64,000 bases of DNA from JAKAVN01 sp963796565 (GCA_963796565.1 CAWCMA010000004.1:310001-374000), one strand, 5' to 3'. Shown: positions 18,917 through 28,460, numbered from the stretch's first letter. Notes: a model not told the origin generated them from the sequence alone. Numbers and translations are program-made.

Positions 18917-19816
18917 TCAGATGATCTTGTTGAGCGGGAACTCGATGATCCCGACCGCGCCGGCTTCAAGCAGCTTGGGAAACAATTCGCGCACGGTATG
19001 CTCGGCGATCACGGTCTCCACCGCCAGCCATTCCTTACCCTTGAGATTGGGCGAAGGGTAGAGCGACGAAACGGTAGGCGCGGTTATCGAGGGCAGCAGC
19101 TCGATCACTTTTTCCAGGTTCTCCCGCGCGACGTTCATCTTGATTCCGACCCGGTTCTCGGCGTCGAGCGCGCCGCGCAGCAGCATTCCGATTTGCCGAA
19201 TCTTGGCCTGCTTCCATCCCACGGCCCACGCCTCGGGGTTGGCGACCAGCACCGGGGTCGAAGTCAGAAGCTGCTCGACGATCCGCAGACCGTTGGCGCG
19301 CAGCGAGGAGCCGGTCTCGGTGACCTCGACCACGGCGTCGACCAGGCCCTCGGCGGCCTTGGCCTCGGTGGCCCCCCAGGAAAACTCAACATCTACTTTA
19401 ATTTTACGTTGAGCGAAGATCCGGCGCGTGAACTCGACCATCTCGGTCGCCACGCGCTTGCCTTCGAGGTCCTCCAGCCGGCGCACCGGCGAGACATCCG
19501 GCACCGCAAGCACCCATCGCGTCGGCACCAGCGAGACCTTTGAGTAGGTGAAGCTTTCGACCTCATGCAGCTCGACGGCGTTTTCGACGATCCAGTCGCT
19601 GCCGGTGATACCGGCGTCGAGCGAGCCGTCGGCGATATAACGCGGCATCTCCTGCGGGCGCAGCAGCCGGCAGCTCAACGTCGGATCGTCGACGCTCGGC
19701 ATGTAGGAGCGCGCGCCGACCGACACGCGCCATCCCGACTTGCGCATCAGTTCGATGGTCTGGGCTTCGAGGCTGCCCTTGGGCAGTCCGAATTTGAGTA
19801 CGTTATCAGCGGGCAT
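18917..19816 (-). CDS. hisG: ATP phosphoribosyltransferase, long form
   Basis: HisG catalyses the first step of histidine synthesis, joining ATP and PRPP. ATG 19816 gives 299 residues, the length of the long form that carries its own C-terminal ACT-like regulatory domain and does not need HisZ. Motifs seen are LKFGLPKGSLEAQTIELM, DAGITGSDWIVENAV, and the PRPP loop GLVDAVVEVTETGSSLRANG. Feedback inhibition by histidine would be expected. hisI lies 104 bp upstream on the same strand. Confidence 0.96.
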   Translation of the reverse strand: MPADNVLKFGLPKGSLEAQTIELMRKSGWRVSVGARSYMPSVDDPTLSCRLLRPQEMPRYIADGSLDAGITGSDWIVENAVELHEVESFTYSKVSLVPTRWVLAVPDVSPVRRLEDLEGKRVATEMVEFTRRIFAQRKIKVDVEFSWGATEAKAAEGLVDAVVEVTETGSSLRANGLRIVEQLLTSTPVLVANPEAWAVGWKQAKIRQIGMLLRGALDAENRVGIKMNVARENLEKVIELLPSITAPTVSSLYPSPNLKGKEWLAVETVIAEHTVRELFPKLLEAGAVGIIEFPLNKII

Positions 19817-19919
19817 AGTCGCTAGCTTTGCTTCCGTGTCGTTCCGGTTATTGCAGGTCGTTGATGAATTATTCGCGAATTGTTGGCAAATCGTTCGAAC
19901 GTATGTGAGTCGCGGCCGT

Positions 19920-20375
19920 TCAATGCGCGGGCTTGGCGGTCTTGGCGGTCTGGGATTGATGCCCGTAGCCGGGGCCGTACTTGGCCGGGTCGACCCGGCG
20001 CGTATCGACCGTGTGCCAGGCGCCGTCGCGCAAGACGCGAAAGAAGCACGCCTCGTAGCCCTCGTGGCAGGCGGCACGGTCGCCGTGCTGCTCGACCGAG
20101 AGCAGGATGGTGTCGTTGTCGCAGTCGATACGAATCTCGTGCACGGTCTGGTAGTTGCCTGACTCTTCGCCCTTGCGCCACAGGCGGTTGCGCGAGCGCG
20201 AGAAATAGCAGGCGTGGCCGGTCTTGACGGTTTCCTCGAAGGCCTCGCGATTCATGTAGGCGACCATCAGGAGGCGTCCGCTTTTATAGTCCTGGGCGAT
20301 GGCCGGCACTACGCCGCCATTCTTATCGAAATCAATTTGCGAGGCCGCCTGCTGCGATGCTAGCTGGGTTTCCAT
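19920..20375 (-). CDS. hisI: phosphoribosyl-AMP cyclohydrolase
   Basis: HisI opens the adenine ring of PR-AMP in the third step of histidine synthesis. From ATG 20375 it has 151 residues; a GTG at 20423 would add sixteen. The zinc and catalytic signature is intact: YMNREAF, TGHACYFSRSRNRLWRKGEESGN, RIDCDNDTILLSVEQHG and AACHEGYEACFFR. There is no HisE domain fused, so pyrophosphohydrolase must be encoded elsewhere. A tail of about 20 residues (TAKTAKPAH end) is variable. Confidence 0.95.
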   Translation of the reverse strand: METQLASQQAASQIDFDKNGGVVPAIAQDYKSGRLLMVAYMNREAFEETVKTGHACYFSRSRNRLWRKGEESGNYQTVHEIRIDCDNDTILLSVEQHGDRAACHEGYEACFFRVLRDGAWHTVDTRRVDPAKYGPGYGHQSQTAKTAKPAH

Positions 20376-20423
20376 CTGCGCGCGCCGGCCTCCGGAGGTC
20401 GGCAAACTCCTTTTGGTGAACAC

Positions 20424-20793
20424 AGAAGTATCGATTAAACCTCGGGCGGTTTCAATGCTGCCGCAGCGCCGGGTGATGGGCGGTTTTCACGGAACTAGGC
20501 CCGCGACCTCTTCGATACTCAAAACCGGCTACCCAGCGCCGGGGTCCGTCCTAATCAGAGCTCCGCTTCACGCGCAGGCGGTTCCAAAATCAGGCCCGGA
20601 ATGTATAGAGTCGCTTCGGAGGGGCGTGAAACTATCCTGGAAGCGCCCTCGCACGTGTATCACCAAGTCCTCGGACAGCCTGAAGGACGCGTAAGGAACG
20701 TAACGTGCGGATGGATTTGCGTCCGCCCTCCCAGCCGGCGACTACGCAAGGGAGCTACCACGCAAAGTATCAACTGATGAGCGATAATCGAAA
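20424..20793. other. intergenic stretch without recognised gene
   Basis: The 370-bp gap between the divergent hisI and the secreted hydrolase has several short frames but none with coding-like composition or a ribosome binding site. It presumably contains the promoters of both divergent genes; a GATAAT hexamer at about 20783 is too near the ATG at 20794 to be a usual -10 box. Nothing else was seen. Confidence 0.4.
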
Positions 20794-21657
20794 ATGAAGG
20801 CGTTCCGGCCGCTAAGCGGCGCACTGGCCGCGACCCTGATGCTGCTTGTCGCGGCGACCGGTGCCTGCCGGCATCGCGCGAAGGAGGAGTTGCGCTCGAA
20901 GCCCGCCTTCGCGCCGTTCAACTTTCAAATCGCCGTGGGCGCCGACCATTACAATATCGAGGGCTACATCGCACATTCCGCCGACGCCGGCCGCCTGCCC
21001 GCGCTGCTCGTGCTGACGGCCGGCGAGGGCAACGCGCGCCGCTGTATCAATCAGAGCGCCGGGCTGACCGCGCTGGGCATGCTCGAGGCCTGCATCAGTA
21101 TCCCCGGCTACGGCAAGTCCTCGGGCCCGAGCCGCTTCGTCGGGCCGCAGGCGGTCGAGGCGGCGCATCGCGCGATCGACCTGCTGGAGGCGCGCCCGGA
21201 CGTCGACCCGGACCGCATCGCAGTATGGGGCTTGTCGGACGGAGCGGTGGCGGCGGGCCTGCTGATGGACAGCGACCCGCGGCTGCGCGCGGTTATTTTG
21301 CAGTCGGGCTTTTATGACACGCTCAAGATGTGGCCCGAGGCGCCGCTGCGCGAGAAGGTCACCATCCTGCGCCAGGTGTGGCCGAGCCATCGCGTGCTCG
21401 CCGAGCGCAGCGTGATTGCGCATCTGCCGCCCAAGCTCGATTGCAGCGTGCTTATCATGCACGGCGAGCATGACAAAAAGATGCCGGTGGAGCAGGCCAA
21501 ACGGCTGGCCGAGGACCTTCAGACCCGCGGGGTCAAGGTCGAAACGCGTTTTTTCGACGACGGCCACGACCTCGGCGGCAAGGTCGACGGACCGCTCAAG
21601 CAATTCCTGCGTGAGAACCTGATCGCAGCCGCGCCGCGCACGCATACCCCGTCCTGA
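20794..21657 (+). CDS. exported alpha/beta hydrolase (dienelactone hydrolase / S9-like)
   Basis: A 287-residue protein with an N-terminal signal (about 1-25, LMLLVAATGACRHRAK), the Cys after TGA making it a possible lipoprotein. The hydrolase domain has the oxyanion region LPALLVLTAGEG, nucleophile elbow WGLSDGAVAAG (G-x-S-x-G), a late LIMHGEHDKKMPVEQA that holds the Asp, and FFDDGHDLGG with the His. These are features of the prolyl oligopeptidase/dienelactone hydrolase-like group. The substrate is unknown. Periplasmic or outer-membrane-attached location is expected. Confidence 0.82.
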   Translation: MKAFRPLSGALAATLMLLVAATGACRHRAKEELRSKPAFAPFNFQIAVGADHYNIEGYIAHSADAGRLPALLVLTAGEGNARRCINQSAGLTALGMLEACISIPGYGKSSGPSRFVGPQAVEAAHRAIDLLEARPDVDPDRIAVWGLSDGAVAAGLLMDSDPRLRAVILQSGFYDTLKMWPEAPLREKVTILRQVWPSHRVLAERSVIAHLPPKLDCSVLIMHGEHDKKMPVEQAKRLAEDLQTRGVKVETRFFDDGHDLGGKVDGPLKQFLRENLIAAAPRTHTPS

Positions 21658-21726
21658 TACGGACCTAAGCGGCGCGGCCGCCCATTCTCCATTGGAGCCC
21701 GTGCCGCGGCTCGCGACGCGCGTGCC

Positions 21727-22245
21727 TCAGCGTAGCGCCTTGGCCGCCTCGACCACGGCGTCGGCGTGGCCCGCGACCTTCACCTTGGGGAAGACCTTGC
21801 GAATCACGCCGGCGCGATCGATGAGGAAGGTGGTGCGTTCGATTCCCATGAACTCGCGTCCGTAGAGCGACTTCTTCTTGTAGACTCCGTAAAGCCGCGT
21901 GACGCGGTTGCCGGCGTCGCTCAGCAATGGAAAGTTCAGCGCGTGCTTGTCGATGAACTTGCGATGGGACTCCGGCGAGTCGGCGCTCACCCCGACGACC
22001 TGCGCGCCCAGCGCCTTGAGACGGGCCGTGGTGTCGCGGAAGTCGCACGCCTCGGTGGTGCATCCGGGCGTCATGTCCTTGGGATAGAAGTAGAGCACGA
22101 GATTGCCGCCTGCGAGCAACTCCTTGAGCGAGACGGTCTTGCCGCCGCCGTCGGGAAGCTCGAAGGGCGGCGCCTTGCGACCTTCCATCTCGGGCACGGT
22201 TCCCTTGACGGGCGTCTTGGCGGTTCCGGTGCGCGCCTTGGCCAT
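21727..22245 (-). CDS. bcp: thioredoxin-dependent thiol peroxidase (peroxiredoxin Q / BCP)
   Basis: A 172-residue peroxiredoxin from ATG 22245. The peroxidatic Cys sits in YPKDMTPGCTTEACDFRD and the resolving Cys five residues later, the BCP/PrxQ arrangement. VVGVSADSPESHRKFIDKH and the FLIDRAGVIRKVF strand complete the thioredoxin fold. A 30-residue Lys/Thr-rich N-terminal extension precedes the domain. It reduces hydrogen and organic peroxides in the cytosol. Confidence 0.94.
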   Translation of the reverse strand: MAKARTGTAKTPVKGTVPEMEGRKAPPFELPDGGGKTVSLKELLAGGNLVLYFYPKDMTPGCTTEACDFRDTTARLKALGAQVVGVSADSPESHRKFIDKHALNFPLLSDAGNRVTRLYGVYKKKSLYGREFMGIERTTFLIDRAGVIRKVFPKVKVAGHADAVVEAAKALR

Positions 22246-22427
22246 GGTTAGCTCCTCGATTCGCACTCACGATTCCATCATTTTCGGCACGGGTAAAGCG
22301 CGGACGCCGCACGTCAATAAAAAACTGCTGTGGCGCAATGGCTTCACAAGATCGTAGTTGACGGCGTGGCAGTCAGGCTCTATGCTTGCGGCGGGAAGCG
22401 TCCAACTAAAAATACCTGTCGTCATAC

Positions 22428-23462
22428 ATGGCTGCATACACCGAGCTTCACAAGCCGTTCCTCGAACAAATTGGCGACGATTACAATCTCGGCCGCATCC
22501 TCAGCGCCGTCGGTATCCCGCAAGGCTCGGTCAACAGCAACTACCTGGTCGAAACCGCCAAGGGGCGCTTCCTGCTGCGGGTCGACGAGGTCAAGACCGA
22601 GGGCGAGGTCAAGCGCGAGATCGACCTGCTGGCTTTTCTGCGCAAGCATTCCTTTCCCTGTCCGCATCCAATGCAGGACCGGATGGGCCGGTACTGGCGC
22701 GAGTACGAAGGCAAGTGCGCCTCGCTCTACCGTTTCCACGAAGGGCGAATCGTGCCGCCCGAGCGTCTGCGCCCGACTCAGCTCGAAACCATCGGGCGCA
22801 CGCTCGGAGAGCTGCACGTCATCGGCAAGGGCTACAAAAAGGGGATCGACAACCGCTTCAGCTTCGAGCGTATCGCCGACCTCTACCTCAGCGTGCGCGG
22901 CCGGCTGCCGAATTATTTTCGCAAGATAAGCCGCACGCTCGAAGACGAGGTCGACTACCTGACGCGCTACCTTGAGGGCAAGCTGCCCAAGGGCGTGATC
23001 CACGGCGACCTGTTTGCCGATAACGTGCTTTTCCGCGGTGAGAAGCTGACCGCGGTGCTCGACTTCGACGCGGCCTGCCGCGGCAAATTCATCTTCGACC
23101 TCGCGACCGCCGTCAACGCGCTATGTTTCGTCGACAGCCAATATTCGCTCGACCGTTTTCGTTTTCTGCTGCACGGCTACGAGTCGGTGCGCACGCTGTC
23201 GCTGGCGGAATGGGACGCGTTCCCCAACGAGTTGCGCTACTCTTCGCTGCGCTTCACCATCACGCGCCTGCATGACTTCTTTCTCCATCCGCTGGACAAC
23301 AACCGCCGGGTCCACAAGGACTTCCGCGAGTTCTTCGAGCGCCTGCGCATCCTGCGTCGCGAACGCGAGGGCGGGATGGAGGCGTTGTTGATGGCGATGG
23401 CGACCGGGTACGATTACCGCAAGTACCAGAAGGTGAAGGCGAACGAGCGGCTGAAAGCCTGA
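22428..23462 (+). CDS. thrB: homoserine kinase type II (aminoglycoside phosphotransferase fold)
   Basis: A 344-residue kinase. The phosphotransferase motifs are GVIHGDLFADNVLFRGEKLT (Brenner motif, catalytic Asp) followed by AVLDFDAACRGKFIFDLATA (metal-binding DFD). N-terminal SVNSNYLVETAKGRFLLRVDE is the nucleotide-binding loop of the APH/ThrB2 group. This combination and length fit type II homoserine kinase in threonine synthesis; other small-molecule kinases of the same fold cannot be fully excluded. No other threonine genes are adjacent. Confidence 0.85.
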   Translation: MAAYTELHKPFLEQIGDDYNLGRILSAVGIPQGSVNSNYLVETAKGRFLLRVDEVKTEGEVKREIDLLAFLRKHSFPCPHPMQDRMGRYWREYEGKCASLYRFHEGRIVPPERLRPTQLETIGRTLGELHVIGKGYKKGIDNRFSFERIADLYLSVRGRLPNYFRKISRTLEDEVDYLTRYLEGKLPKGVIHGDLFADNVLFRGEKLTAVLDFDAACRGKFIFDLATAVNALCFVDSQYSLDRFRFLLHGYESVRTLSLAEWDAFPNELRYSSLRFTITRLHDFFLHPLDNNRRVHKDFREFFERLRILRREREGGMEALLMAMATGYDYRKYQKVKANERLKA

Positions 23463-23594
23463 CGGCGCTTTGCGCGCCGTTCCCGTTCCCGCGATGAACC
23501 CGCATCCGTCTCGCGCCGCGGCGCCGGTGTCCAGCGCCGCATCCCCAACGAACCTCTCAGAGAATTACCCAGAGAATTGCCCGGAGACTTACCG

Positions 23595-24497
23595 ATGTCC
23601 GCGCTCCTAAAGCGGCTCGATGCAGACAAGCCCGCGCTTTGGCTGGAGGTCGCTCCGCCGCGCGGCATCGCCGTCGAGTCGATGCTTACCAGGCTCGCCG
23701 CCGTGCGCGGACACGTCGACGCGATCAACCTCGCCGATAACGCGCTCGGGCGGGTCAAGCTCGCGCCGCTGGTGTTCGGCTCGATGATCAAGTCGCGGCT
23801 GGGGATGGCAGTAGTGATCAACTTTTCCTGCCGCGATCGCAACCGCTACGCATTGAAGGCCGACCTGCTGGGCGCGGGCGCGCTCGGTATCGAGGGGGTG
23901 GTGGCGCTGGCCGGCGACAAGCTCGCCGCCGATCCAGACGGCGTGCGGCCCGTCCGCGACCTCGACACCTTCAGCTTGCTGAGCACGATGAAGGATTTGC
24001 GCCGCGGCGAGACCGGTGAGGGGCGGCGCCTGCTCAAGACGCTTCCCGAGTTCGCGATCGGCGCGGTCGCCAATCCCAATCGCAAGGCCGCCGAGCGCGA
24101 GTTCGAATTGCTCGAGCGCAAGGCGGCCGCCGGCGCCGAGTTCGTGATAACGCAGCCGGTTTTCGACGTCGCGCTGGCGCGGACCTTCATCGCCCGCGCG
24201 CGACGCCACCAGCTGCGCGTGGTGCTCGGCATCCTGCCCGTCAAGCGCGAGTCGATGGCCGACTATCTCAAGGATCGCATTCCTGACCTCGCCAGTGCCC
24301 ATTCGCACTTCGACCGCTACGCCGGCCTCAGCGAAGAGGAGGCGCGTCGCATGTCGATCGATTCGAGCGTCGCTCTGATGCGCGCATTGGCGGGCGAGGT
24401 CGCAGGCTTTAACATAATGAGCGGCGGCGGACCCTCGCTCGCGATCGAGCTTGCGCTCGAGTTCAGCCGCTCGCTGGAGGACTCCGGTGCGCGCTAG
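23595..24497 (+). CDS. metF: methylenetetrahydrofolate reductase
   Basis: A 300-residue flavoprotein reducing 5,10-methylene-THF to 5-methyl-THF. ATG 23595 follows GGAGAC and is preferred to the TTG at 23577. The TIM-barrel pattern is visible in ALWLEVAPPRGI, DAINLADNALGRVKL, VINFSCRDRNRYALKADLLG, GIEGVVALAGDK, and AAAGAEFVITQPVFD. It overlaps folE by 11 nt, so the two folate genes are coupled. Direct repeats gagaattaccc / gagaattgccc lie just upstream. Confidence 0.9.
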   Translation: MSALLKRLDADKPALWLEVAPPRGIAVESMLTRLAAVRGHVDAINLADNALGRVKLAPLVFGSMIKSRLGMAVVINFSCRDRNRYALKADLLGAGALGIEGVVALAGDKLAADPDGVRPVRDLDTFSLLSTMKDLRRGETGEGRRLLKTLPEFAIGAVANPNRKAAEREFELLERKAAAGAEFVITQPVFDVALARTFIARARRHQLRVVLGILPVKRESMADYLKDRIPDLASAHSHFDRYAGLSEEEARRMSIDSSVALMRALAGEVAGFNIMSGGGPSLAIELALEFSRSLEDSGAR

Positions 24498-25134
24498 AAA
24501 AATAGGATTTCAGGCAGCCTCCCGCCCTCCGCGACCAGCGATCGAGAGCGCCCACGCGCAAAGTTCCGGCGGAGCCGCGGTCGAAGACGCGGTGCGATTG
24601 ATCCTGCGCCACGTTGGCGAGGATCCCGAGCGCGAGGGACTCAAGCTCACGCCGACCCGGGTGCTGCACGCGCTGGAATTCCTGACCCGCGGCTACCGCG
24701 AGGATCCCAAGGTCGCTATCAACGGCGCGGTCTTCTCCGAGGAGGAGTACCAGGAGATCATCCTGTGCAAGGACCTCGACTTCTACTCCTTGTGCGAGCA
24801 TCACCTGCTGCCTTTTTTCGGCAAGGCGCACCTCGCCTATTTGCCCAACCGGCGCATCATCGGACTCTCCAAGCTCGCCCGGCTGGTCGAGATTTACGCG
24901 CGCCGCTTGCAGGTGCAGGAGCGGTTGACCACGCAGATCGCGCACACCCTGATGGAGGAGATCGAGCCGCTGGGCGTGGCCGTCGTGCTCGAGGCCGAGC
25001 ACCTGTGCATGCGGATGCGTGGGGTCGAAAAGCAGAATTCCTACGTCACGACCTCGGCGATGCTGGGGGTGTTCCGCACCCACTTCGAGACCCGGCAGGA
25101 GTTCATGAACCTGCTGCGCAACGCTAAGCAGTAG
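24487..25134 (+). CDS. folE: GTP cyclohydrolase I
   Basis: A 215-residue enzyme making dihydroneopterin triphosphate for folate. GTG 24487 overlaps the end of metF; upstream in-frame sequence is a metF shadow. The zinc site is intact: FYSLCEHHLLPFFGKAHLAY (Cys and His) and EAEHLCMRMRGV (second Cys). RLQVQERLTTQIA and GLSKLARLVEIYARR match the family core. The first 35 residues are a poorly conserved extension. Confidence 0.96.
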   Translation: MRARKIGFQAASRPPRPAIESAHAQSSGGAAVEDAVRLILRHVGEDPEREGLKLTPTRVLHALEFLTRGYREDPKVAINGAVFSEEEYQEIILCKDLDFYSLCEHHLLPFFGKAHLAYLPNRRIIGLSKLARLVEIYARRLQVQERLTTQIAHTLMEEIEPLGVAVVLEAEHLCMRMRGVEKQNSYVTTSAMLGVFRTHFETRQEFMNLLRNAKQ

Positions 25135-25199
25135 GCCCGCCGCGGATAGGGTGCCGCCGCTCGCACATCCCGGATTTGAAGGCGCCGCGCAGGGAACAG

Positions 25200-25243
25200 T
25201 GAAGAGTGAAAAGTGAACCGTGAAAAGTGAAAAAGTGAGCGAG
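25200..25243 (+). repeat. GTGAAAAGTGAA-type tandem repeat over the rpiA start
   Basis: A run of near-identical words, gtgaagagtgaaaagtgaac / cgtgaaaagtgaaaaagtga, lies immediately before and across the rpiA start. It supplies several alternative GTG codons and a weak purine-rich leader. This type of GTGAAAAGTGAA run is a frequent low-complexity intergenic sequence in bacteria. Effect on expression is unknown. Confidence 0.5.
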
Positions 25244-25924
25244 CCCGTTTCGGCCGAAGTGCTCGAGAAGCTGGGTGTGTATGCGCTGCGCTATGTCAAA
25301 CCCGGCCAGACGGTGGGGCTGGGCACCGGGCACGCCGCCTCGGCTTTCATCCGCGCGCTCGGCCAGCGCGGCCTCAAGGTGCGCGGAGTTCCGACTTCCA
25401 CCAGCAGCGCGCAACTTGCGCGTTCGCTCGGAATCGAGGTCGTAGCGCTCGACGGCAAGGGCCGGCTCGATGTCGATATCGACGGCGCCGACGAAGTCGA
25501 TCCGCGTCTCAATCTGGTCAAAGGCTATGGCGGCGCGATGGTGCGCGAGAAGGTGGTCGCGTGCGCCTCGCGCAAGGTGGTCATCCTGGTCGGCGCGGAG
25601 AAGCGCGTGAACCGTCTCGGCCAGCGCCGCCGATTGCCGGTCGAGGTGGTGCCGTTCGCGGCGCACTACGCGATGCGCCGGATGCGCGACCTGGGGCTAA
25701 AACCGTCCGTGCGAGTCGGCGCCGATGGAGGCGAGTTCCTAAGCGACAACGGCAACCTGGTGATGGATTGCGGTATCGGCGTGATCGACGGTCCCGCCGG
25801 CCTCGAACGCGAGCTAATCGCGATTCCCGGCGTGGTCGGCACCGGGCTCTTCATCGGTATCGCCAGCTTGGTACTGGTGGCCAACGGCGACGGTTCGATT
25901 ACCACGCTCGAGCGCCGGGGCTAG
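25220..25924 (+). CDS. rpiA: ribose-5-phosphate isomerase A
   Basis: A 234-residue enzyme interconverting ribose 5-phosphate and ribulose 5-phosphate. Motifs: TVGLGTGHAASAFIRALG (phosphate loop), GVPTSTSSAQLARSLGI, DVDIDGADEVDPRLNLVKGYGGAMVREK (catalytic Asp, Glu and Lys region) and FLSDNGNLVMDC. The start is a GTG within a repeat, so a few residues are uncertain. The next gene (glycerate kinase) starts immediately after the stop. Confidence 0.95.
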   Translation: MKSEKVSEPVSAEVLEKLGVYALRYVKPGQTVGLGTGHAASAFIRALGQRGLKVRGVPTSTSSAQLARSLGIEVVALDGKGRLDVDIDGADEVDPRLNLVKGYGGAMVREKVVACASRKVVILVGAEKRVNRLGQRRRLPVEVVPFAAHYAMRRMRDLGLKPSVRVGADGGEFLSDNGNLVMDCGIGVIDGPAGLERELIAIPGVVGTGLFIGIASLVLVANGDGSITTLERRG

Positions 25925-27295
25925 ATGGGCGACGCGTCGATTCATCCCGGCAGTTCGTTCGCCCGGCGTGATCTGACGCGCATCTACGCCGCCGCCGTTT
26001 CGGCGGTCGCGCCCGCACATCTCATCGGATGCGCGCTTGGCGGTGAACTCGAGGGCGCGGAAAAGGTTCCGGCGCTGCTGGCGGACGCGTCGCGGATTTT
26101 CCTTCTCGCGGCCGGCAAGGCGGCGCTCGGGATGGCGACCGAGGTTGCGGCGCGGCTTGGCCCGAAGCTTCACGACGCACTCGCGATAATTCCGTCGTCG
26201 CCGGTTGCGGACGATCCGGAACCGCGGGCCGGGACGTCCCGTGCGGCGCGCAACGCGATCCGGTTCATCGCGGCAGGCCATCCACTGCCCGACGCGTCGT
26301 CCCAGCGCGCGGCCGAGGCCGCGCTCGATTTCGCCAGCCATGCCGGCCGCGGCGACTTGTTGCTGTTCGCGCTCAGCGGCGGCGCGTCCTCGCTGATGGC
26401 CGCTCCGGCCGCGCCGGTTACGCTGGCGGACAAGATTGCGATCAACGCCGCGCTGCTGGGATCGGGCGCGTCGATTCGCGAACTCAACATTGTGCGCCGC
26501 CATCTCTCGGCCATTAAGGGCGGAGGACTGCTGCGGGCCTGCGGTGGCGGGCGAGTCCTGAGCCTGATCCTCTCCGACGTGGCGCAAAACGAACTCGCGA
26601 CGATCGGTTCGGGACCGACCGCCGCTGACCCGACGACTTTCGCCGAGGCCGTGGGCGTGCTCAAACGCCGCGGCCTGTGGGGCCGAGCGCCGGAAGCGAT
26701 CCGCGACCGGCTCGAACGCGGCGCGGCCGGAGAGATCGCGGAAACCATCAAGCCTGGCGACCCGTTGCTGACGCGGGCCGACAACCTCGTTATCGGCGAC
26801 AACCGTGTCGCAGTTGACGCCGCCGCCGATGCCGCCGCCGCGTCCGGCTACACGGTCGACCGCTGGCGCGGACTTTATGGCGAGGCCGATGACGTCGGCC
26901 GTGCGCTCAGCGCCCACCTCGTGGCGATGGACGGCGCGCGCATATGCGTAGTCGCCGGCGGCGAGCCGGTGGTCACGCTCCGCGGGCGCGGGCGGGGCGG
27001 GCGCGCGCAGCAGGCGGCGCTGGCGATGGTGCTCGAGTTGGAACGACTCGGCCACGAACGCCGCATCATGGCGCTGTTCGCCGGCACCGACGGTGTCGAC
27101 GGCCCCACCGACGCGGCGGGCGCGTTCGTCTCACCGCGCACGGTGGACCGCGCGCGCGAGGCGGGCTTTGATCCCGGTGCGGCGCTCGCGCGTAACGACG
27201 CGTATCCGCTCTTCAGCGCGCTCGGCGATCTCCTGGTGACAGGACCGACCGGCACCAACGTCTCGGATATATTCATTGGATTGGTCAACTACTGA
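25925..27295 (+). CDS. glycerate 2-kinase (MOFRL family)
   Basis: A 456-residue kinase of the DUF4147/MOFRL type. The N-terminal domain has FLLAAGKAALGMATEVA and the long FIAAGHPLPDASSQRAAEAA, LLLFALSGGASSLMAAP, ELNIVRRHLSAIKGGGLLRA and LILSDVAQNELATIGSGPT, all usual for this family. The C-terminal MOFRL domain contains VAGGEPVVTLRGRGRGGRAQ and the FAGTDGVDGPTDAAGA end. It phosphorylates D-glycerate to 2-phosphoglycerate. It begins directly after rpiA, implying coupled expression. Confidence 0.93.
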   Translation: MGDASIHPGSSFARRDLTRIYAAAVSAVAPAHLIGCALGGELEGAEKVPALLADASRIFLLAAGKAALGMATEVAARLGPKLHDALAIIPSSPVADDPEPRAGTSRAARNAIRFIAAGHPLPDASSQRAAEAALDFASHAGRGDLLLFALSGGASSLMAAPAAPVTLADKIAINAALLGSGASIRELNIVRRHLSAIKGGGLLRACGGGRVLSLILSDVAQNELATIGSGPTAADPTTFAEAVGVLKRRGLWGRAPEAIRDRLERGAAGEIAETIKPGDPLLTRADNLVIGDNRVAVDAAADAAAASGYTVDRWRGLYGEADDVGRALSAHLVAMDGARICVVAGGEPVVTLRGRGRGGRAQQAALAMVLELERLGHERRIMALFAGTDGVDGPTDAAGAFVSPRTVDRAREAGFDPGAALARNDAYPLFSALGDLLVTGPTGTNVSDIFIGLVNY

Positions 27296-27359
27296 CTTCG
27301 AGCCTTCGCTCGGAGTCGCGCTCATTTGCGAACTACCAGAAGAGAGAAAAAGAGGCAGG

Positions 27360-28460
27360 ATGGCGAGGTCGGCAGTAAAGGCGAGCGTCAAGGGAGGCGG
27401 TGCGCGTCACGGCGCGGTTAACAACGACGGGCGGCGCGGCGCGGGCGGCAAGGGCGCGGGAACGCCGCGCGTGACGCTCATTCCCGGCGACGGGGTGGGA
27501 GCGGAGGTCATCGGCGCGGCGGTCCAGGTAGTCGAGGCCGTTGGGGTAAAGATCGATTGGGATCGCCAATTGGCCGGCGCTATCGCGCTTAGAAGATTCG
27601 GCTCGCCGGTGCCCGACCAGCTTATCGATTCGCTCAAGTCCACCAAGGTCGCGCTCAAGGGGCCGCTTGAGACGCGCGTGGGCGAGGGCTATCGCTCGAT
27701 CAACGTTTACCTGCGCAAGCTGTTCGAGCTCTATGCCAACGTGCGCCCGGTGCGAACGCAGGCCGGAGTGCATACGCCCTTTCGCGGCGTCGATCTGATC
27801 GTGATCCGCGAGAACACCGAGGACCTCTACGCCGGCATCGAGCACCAGGTTGCGCCGGGCGTGGTCGAGAGCGTCAAGATAATAACCGCGCTCGCGTCGA
27901 CGCGGATCGCGCGCTTCGCCTTCGAGTACGCGCGCAGGAACCGTCGTCACCTGGTGACCGCGATTCACAAGGCCAACATCATGAAGCTCTCGGACGGGCT
28001 CTTTCTCAAATGCGCCCAGCGCGTGGCTCGCGACTATCGCGACATCAAGTACCAGGAGCAGATCGTCGACGCCGCCTGTATGCGGCTGGTGACCAATCCG
28101 CAGGCCTTCGACGTACTGCTGCTGGAAAACCTCTATGGCGACATCGTCTCGGACCTCTGCGCCGGGCTGGTCGGCGGCCTGGGCTTCGTGCCCGGCGCCA
28201 ACTATGGCAAGCATGGCGCGATTTTCGAGACCGTTCACGGCACCGCACCCGACATCGCCGGCAAAGGCGTCGCCAACCCGGTGGCGGCGATAAAGACCGC
28301 CGCGTTGCTGCTTGACTATCTTGGCCACGTTCGTGCCGGCGATCGGATCCGCTCGGCCGTGGACGCGGTGCTGCGTGCGGGCCGGGTGGTGACGCCGGAC
28401 ATCGGCGGCAAGGCGGGCACCGGGGATATGACGGCGGCGGTGATCCGCGCGCTCAAATAA
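27360..28460 (+). CDS. NAD-dependent isocitrate/isopropylmalate dehydrogenase family protein, probably isocitrate dehydrogenase
   Basis: A 366-residue beta-decarboxylating dehydrogenase. ATG 27360 follows agagaaaaagaggcagg. A basic Gly-rich N-terminal stretch of about 35 residues precedes RVTLIPGDGVGAEVIGAAVQ. Substrate and metal residues lie in RSINVYLRKLFELYANVRPV, VIRENTEDLYAGIEHQV, HKANIMKLSDGLFL and ENLYGDIVSDLCAGLVGG. The SINVYLRK substrate loop and TEDLYAGIEH favour NAD-isocitrate dehydrogenase over isopropylmalate dehydrogenase; homoisocitrate remains possible. Confidence 0.85.
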   Translation: MARSAVKASVKGGGARHGAVNNDGRRGAGGKGAGTPRVTLIPGDGVGAEVIGAAVQVVEAVGVKIDWDRQLAGAIALRRFGSPVPDQLIDSLKSTKVALKGPLETRVGEGYRSINVYLRKLFELYANVRPVRTQAGVHTPFRGVDLIVIRENTEDLYAGIEHQVAPGVVESVKIITALASTRIARFAFEYARRNRRHLVTAIHKANIMKLSDGLFLKCAQRVARDYRDIKYQEQIVDAACMRLVTNPQAFDVLLLENLYGDIVSDLCAGLVGGLGFVPGANYGKHGAIFETVHGTAPDIAGKGVANPVAAIKTAALLLDYLGHVRAGDRIRSAVDAVLRAGRVVTPDIGGKAGTGDMTAAVIRALK